DNA from: UBA5239 sp031548025
GTDB taxonomy: Bacteria; Verrucomicrobiota; Lentisphaeria; Victivallales; Victivallaceae
Assembly: GCA_031548025.1 (NCBI GenBank)
Contig: JAVBRM010000071.1
Span: forward strand, 1 to 64,000
DNA: 64,000 nt
Reading direction: 5' to 3'
Shown: positions 60,357 to 64,000 of the stretch, in pieces
How positions within the stretch are numbered: the first letter of the stretch is position 1
Layout of the letters: every line of letters begins with the position of its first letter
The notes under the pieces: model-generated
What the model was told of the DNA's origin: nothing
The model's database searches: none
What the model saw: only the letters and a program-made list of their open reading frames with translations
Translations under genes and position numbers: made by a program

Positions 60357-62666
60357 TCAATTCATGAATTTAGTGGATATGGCGGCAATTTCAAGTTCAA
60401 TTGGTTGCGAAATGTCTTTTACTGCAACCAATATTTTGATTTTTCCGGAATTCCGGGATGATTGCACGATGATTTGCGCCCTGCCCTGCCAGGTGGGTAA
60501 TCGGCTGGAGGCATACGATATTTTGCGGCGCAAGTCGCCGTTGTCGATTCCCCGAAAACGCCCCGCGCCTTCAACTTTTACAGTTACCTCGCGGTCATCG
60601 ACATAGACCCGGTTGCCGTTTTCATCGAAGAGCTCGAGTTCAATGTGCGAAAGATCCTGTCCGTCGGCTTTGATCGTGTCACGGTCCGGAGTCAGCTTGA
60701 AAGACGCCGCTTTGCCGGCGGTAACGATCTTATCCGAAACCAGTTCTTTACCGGTCCGGTCATAACCTTTCACTTCGACCGTACCGGGCTGCCAGGCGAT
60801 AATCCAGGGAGTCGCGTTGTCCTTGAAGAACGAGCGGTCGCGTGCGCCGACCGATCTGCCATTGATGAGCAATTCAGTATAATCGCAAGTCGAAACCACC
60901 CGCAACTCAACCATGCGCTCATCGCGGTAAGGCAGATTCCAGTGATGCACCATATTCGGAAACTGCCACATATCTTTACCGGGATTGTAATCGAGTCCAT
61001 TGGCCACCAGCGCCACCTTGACCATGGGTTCCGGATTCCAGAATGAACGGTGATAAGCTCCGAACGGTTTTTCATTCATGCAACTGTCAAACGGCGCACA
61101 CGGCCAGCCTTTGGTACTTGGATGAACCGCTTCGCCGATATAATCCACTCCGGTCCAGATAAAGGAGCCCAGGATAAAATCATTCTCCAGAACGAAACTC
61201 CATGGATTGCGTTCTTCCACCCCGCGAAATGCTCCGCCCCAGCCGGCAGTGTAATATTGCAAAGCTTCCGTGATGATAAATTTGCGGGCGGGCTTTTCCC
61301 GATGATCCTTTATGGCCTGGCGTTCCAGATAATTATAACCGATCAGGTCGGTAACGTCGGCGTATTTCTGCAGAAAACGGTACTGCAAGGCCAGAATCGT
61401 CGGGCGGGTCGGTTCGTTCTTCCGGATATAATCATGGAGCATTTTGGTGCGCTCCAGACCTTCGTCCGTTTCATCTTTGACTTCAACGACTTCATTGCCG
61501 ATGCTCCAGATTACGATACACGGATGATTCCGGTCGCGCTGCAGCATGGCGTTCATATCGGTTTCCCAATTGGCATCGAAAATCTCTTTATAATATCCGG
61601 CTTTCCATTTGTCGAACGCCTCGTCGATTACTACAAAACCCAAACGGTCGCAAAGATCCAGAAATTCCGGTGAAGGCGGATTGTGCGAACAGCGGATGGC
61701 ATTGACACCGTATTCTTTCAGAATCTCCAAGCGGCGTTCATACGAGCGGTCCGGAACCGCGGTTCCGAGCGGCCCGGCGTCGTGATGCAGACACATGCCC
61801 TTGAACTTGACCGGGCAGTCATTCAGGAAGAATCCATGAGTTTCGAACCGGATGGAGCGAATGCCGAAAGTCGTCGTATATTCATCGACAATCCCGCCGT
61901 CCACTTTGACGGTGGTCAAGAGCGAATAAAGGTTCGGGGAGTCGATATCCCAGAGCCTGGGATTCCGGATAGTCCCGGCTTGATTGATATCGGCAGCTTT
62001 GCCGCCGGCAACCGTAACCGACTTTGCCGGAAACTCCGCTACCGATTTTCCGGTCGCGTCAAATACCGTCTGCAATACTTCAATTTTTCGGCTTTCCGCG
62101 GAATCGTTTTGGATGGTGGAAACGACATTTATCACGGCTTTTTTCGGCGATATTTCCGGGGTGGTGACATAAGTGCCATTGGCGGCGACATGAATTTCGC
62201 TGACCGCCTGCAGCCAGACATGGCGGTAAATTCCCGCGCCCGAGTACCAGCGGCAAGCATCGGCGGGATCAACCGTTACTGCAATCACATTGTCCTTGTC
62301 CCAAATGATCTTTGAGGTCAAATCCAACTCAAAAGGGGTGAAGCCATAAGCCTGGTAACCGATTTGTTCGCTGTTCAGGTAAACCGTCGCCCGCTGAAAA
62401 ACCCCGTCAAACAGGATCGATACCCTTTTCCCTTTGAACTGCCTGGGGATGCGGAAGGTTTTCCGGTAACAGCCTTTCTTCAACGCCAGGAAACCATTGG
62501 AGGCATAGTCGCGGCTGAATTGTTTTTGTCCGATGCAATAATCATGCGGCATCTGAACCGTTTCCCACGCGGAATCATCAAAGTTCATGCCGGGGGCTTT
62601 CGAAAAACTTCCCTGACGGAATTTCCAGTCAAAATCGAAATTGTGTTTAATACGAATTTGAGACAT
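60357..62666 (-). CDS. GH2 glycoside hydrolase (beta-galactosidase-like)
   Basis: 769 residues from ATG 62666 (GGAGAG upstream). GH2 order: sugar-binding jelly roll (W-E-T-V-Q-M-P-H-D-Y), Ig-like domain, TIM barrel (I-R-C-S-H-N-P-P-S-P), C-terminal beta domain with an invasin-like stretch. Acid/base E392 in W-S-I-G-N-E, nucleophile E467 in I-I-T-E-A. No signal peptide, so it acts on imported oligomers. In a rhamnogalacturonan locus it may remove beta-galactosyl or uronosyl units. Gap of 18 bases after the esterase gene. Confidence 0.93.
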   Translation of the reverse strand: MSQIRIKHNFDFDWKFRQGSFSKAPGMNFDDSAWETVQMPHDYCIGQKQFSRDYASNGFLALKKGCYRKTFRIPRQFKGKRVSILFDGVFQRATVYLNSEQIGYQAYGFTPFELDLTSKIIWDKDNVIAVTVDPADACRWYSGAGIYRHVWLQAVSEIHVAANGTYVTTPEISPKKAVINVVSTIQNDSAESRKIEVLQTVFDATGKSVAEFPAKSVTVAGGKAADINQAGTIRNPRLWDIDSPNLYSLLTTVKVDGGIVDEYTTTFGIRSIRFETHGFFLNDCPVKFKGMCLHHDAGPLGTAVPDRSYERRLEILKEYGVNAIRCSHNPPSPEFLDLCDRLGFVVIDEAFDKWKAGYYKEIFDANWETDMNAMLQRDRNHPCIVIWSIGNEVVEVKDETDEGLERTKMLHDYIRKNEPTRPTILALQYRFLQKYADVTDLIGYNYLERQAIKDHREKPARKFIITEALQYYTAGWGGAFRGVEERNPWSFVLENDFILGSFIWTGVDYIGEAVHPSTKGWPCAPFDSCMNEKPFGAYHRSFWNPEPMVKVALVANGLDYNPGKDMWQFPNMVHHWNLPYRDERMVELRVVSTCDYTELLINGRSVGARDRSFFKDNATPWIIAWQPGTVEVKGYDRTGKELVSDKIVTAGKAASFKLTPDRDTIKADGQDLSHIELELFDENGNRVYVDDREVTVKVEGAGRFRGIDNGDLRRKISYASSRLPTWQGRAQIIVQSSRNSGKIKILVAVKDISQPIELEIAAISTKFMN

Positions 62667-62684
62667 GATCAATCTCTCCATATC

Positions 62685-63395
62685 TTATTTGAAACATTCG
62701 GCAAGCGGCAGCTTTTCCGCTTTGACGGCTTCAATAAACCAGGAGGCATAAGCCTTGGCTCCGGCTTCGCGGAGGTGCGTACGGTCCTTCTTGTTCGCGC
62801 TGACCATATACAACTTTTCAAAAGCCTGATTCCCCATCTCGGCGGCTTTTTCGCTGCTGATTTTATTGATGTCGATGACCGGAACTTCCTTTTCTTTGGC
62901 AAACTCAATGGCGGCATCACAGTAGGCCCGGAGATTGGTCGGATCTTCCAACTTACCCTCGGCATTGAAGGTGCAACGGACGATGCTTGTAACGACAATG
63001 GGATTCGCCTGTTTCTTTTTGACATCATCAATACAGGTCTGAATACAGCTCTTGTAAATTTCCATGGATTTTTCCGGACCGATTTTCTCGTCGTTCGCCA
63101 ATTTCTGGTCATTATGGCCGAATTGAATAATGACGTAATCTCCCGCCTTTACATCTTTGAGCAGATTGCCCCAAAGCTTTCTTCCGCGAAAACGCTGCAG
63201 CGTATATCCGGATTTCGCATGATTATTCACCTTTACCCCCTCCTGGCAGAATTCCGGAAGGTATTGCCCCCAACCGGCCATCGGCGCTTTATCTTCACCA
63301 TAGCCGGCCATAGTAGAATCACCCGCCATATGGATGTCGGCGGAGAAAGCGATTGCGGTCAGAGAACATAATGCGGAGATTAAAATCTTTTTCAT
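62685..63395 (-). CDS. Secreted rhamnogalacturonan acetylesterase (CE12, GDSL)
   Basis: 236 residues with a signal peptide (MKKILISALCSLTAIAFSA). SGNH/GDSL blocks: G-D-S27-T-M-A-G-Y, G-W-G-Q-Y-L, F-G-H-N-D, and D204-R-T-H207-L-R-E-A-G supplying the Asp/His of the triad. The pattern matches CE12 enzymes that remove acetyl groups from the galacturonic acid of rhamnogalacturonan I. First gene of the long minus-strand operon. Confidence 0.92.
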   Translation of the reverse strand: MKKILISALCSLTAIAFSADIHMAGDSTMAGYGEDKAPMAGWGQYLPEFCQEGVKVNNHAKSGYTLQRFRGRKLWGNLLKDVKAGDYVIIQFGHNDQKLANDEKIGPEKSMEIYKSCIQTCIDDVKKKQANPIVVTSIVRCTFNAEGKLEDPTNLRAYCDAAIEFAKEKEVPVIDINKISSEKAAEMGNQAFEKLYMVSANKKDRTHLREAGAKAYASWFIEAVKAEKLPLAECFK

Positions 63396-63462
63396 CTTTC
63401 AAATTCCTTTCTTACTTAAAATGCATGTTTGTTTTTTTTGATTCCATATGTGTTTACATTTT

Positions 63463-63490
63463 ATTGTACAGCATCCCATCGAAATGTCAA
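63463..63490 (-). promoter_or_regulatory. Promoter of the rhamnogalacturonan operon
   Basis: Minus strand: TTGACA (63490-63485), 16 bases, TACAAT (63468-63463). Start near 63456, about 60-base leader. Confidence 0.65.
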
Positions 63491-63665
63491 CCCCCAATAA
63501 TGAAGATTTTTAAATATTTCAAGCATACTCCTGTGCCTATAAGCGCAAACGCAGCCACATATATAAATAACAAGTCGATATTTTCATAAGATTCCATAAT
63601 GCTTCCATACAATATAATATTCAATTATCAAGTAGAAATAATTTTCTTTTTTATCAAAAAAAGGA
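63491..63665. other. AT-rich spacer between divergent promoters
   Basis: AT-rich, no open frame of note, no clear inverted repeat beyond short AT runs. It separates the esterase promoter from the promoter of the fifth pseudopilin. Confidence 0.5.
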
Positions 63666-63694
63666 TTGACAAATCATATAATTGATGATATAAT
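63666..63694 (+). promoter_or_regulatory. Consensus sigma-70 promoter of the fifth pseudopilin
   Basis: TTGACA (63666-63671), 17 bases, TATAAT (63689-63694). Start near 63701, ribosome site AAAGGAGAG, ATG 63756. Confidence 0.85.
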
Positions 63695-63755
63695 GTAATG
63701 AAAACAAAAAGGCAATCACGCAATATTTCATATTTGCACCAAAAGGAGAGTAATC

Positions 63756-64000
63756 ATGAAGGGGTATGAATCGACAATTCAACGGGCGGCAAAACATGGG
63801 CAGATCAAATCGATGAATTTCAAAATTTTCACACTCATTGAACTCCTGGTCGTGATTGCGATCATCGCAACCTTGGCCGCAATGCTATTACCGGCCCTGA
63901 GCAATGCTCGTGAAAACGCCGCCCGTATCCATTGCGTCAATAACCTGAAACAGGTTATGGCAAGGCAAATCATGTATATTACCGACTATAATGATATGCT
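63756..64000 (+). CDS. Pseudopilin-like secreted protein, partial (C-terminus outside window)
   Basis: 81 codons visible from ATG 63756 to the right edge. A 25-residue basic lead, then FTLIELLVVIAIIATLAAML with +5 Glu and Ile at -1, and the N-A-R-E-N-A-A-R helix. An internal ATG at 63813 (M-N-F-K-I-F-T-L-I-E) would give a shorter, more typical lead, but the AAAGGAG site favours 63756. The partner enzyme gene is presumably to the right of the window. Confidence 0.85.
   Translation, partial: MKGYESTIQRAAKHGQIKSMNFKIFTLIELLVVIAIIATLAAMLLPALSNARENAARIHCVNNLKQVMARQIMYITDYNDM

Noticed and set aside
1..64000. tRNA or rRNA genes, insertion sequences, integrases
   Set aside because: None recognised by eye on either strand; a tRNA scan would settle the tRNA question.

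Overview
The window reads as a chromosomal segment of an anaerobic, polysaccharide-degrading bacterium of the Lentisphaerota (Victivallis-like) type. This is inferred from family content, not from a marker gene. The signs are five proteins with a prepilin-type N-terminus next to very large secreted carbohydrate enzymes, GntR/LacI-type sugar regulators, oxygen-sensitive enzymes (two radical SAM proteins, an Fe-S aldo/keto reductase, indolepyruvate:ferredoxin oxidoreductase), a Cys-type sulfatase with its maturase, and families such as GH172, DUF4450, PL26-like and heparinase II/III. Kiritimatiellota or Planctomycetota remain possible.

Layout. (1) 1-4235, minus strand: part of a phage-tail module: tail-tube-like protein, tail assembly chaperone with a clear -1 frameshift site, a short repeat/coiled-coil protein where a tape measure normally sits, and two tail-associated proteins running off the left edge. 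No head, packaging, integrase or lysis genes are visible. (2) 4495-8978: a GH172 + URO-D pair, an Fe-S aldo/keto reductase and a radical SAM protein, with a 164-bp near-perfect palindrome between the last two. (3) 9060-14360: a cassette of GntR-type regulator, pseudopilin and giant secreted glycosidase-like protein. (4) 14446-18164: clpB and two hsp20 genes, each transcription unit preceded by the same sigma-54-type promoter. (5) 18422-28578: two more regulator/pseudopilin/secreted-enzyme cassettes, back to back on opposite strands, then a polysaccharide deacetylase. (6) 29555-35252, minus: an aryl-acid energy operon (47-aa membrane peptide, Na+ symporter, iorA, iorB, ACT protein, paaK). (7) 35366-39657, minus: LacI regulator, sulfatase, sulfatase maturase, TauE/SafE anion exporter. 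(8) 39901-44980, plus: pseudopilin, beta-propeller protein, heparinase-like lyase. (9) 45049-63395, minus: a rhamnogalacturonan-type locus (CE12 acetylesterase, GH2, four-gene oligopeptide-type ABC importer with a binding protein fused to the permease, DUF4450, PL26-like, secreted heparinase-like). (10) 63756-64000: the start of a fifth pseudopilin.

How the parts work together. Enzymes with a signal peptide (CE12, the 813-aa heparinase-like protein, the three 0.9-1.1-kilo-residue proteins) would act outside the cytoplasm. The ABC importer would bring in oligosaccharides, and the enzymes without signal peptides (GH2, PL26-like, DUF4450, the 934-aa heparinase-like protein, sulfatase) would finish the job in the cytoplasm, with sulfate leaving by TauE/SafE. 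Most regulators have a consensus promoter of their own, and several have inverted repeats next to it. The recurring regulator-pseudopilin-hydrolase cassette is the most unusual organisational theme. The sigma-54 heat-shock promoters, the frameshifted tail chaperone and the intergenic 7-8-nt repeat elements are the other points most worth checking.
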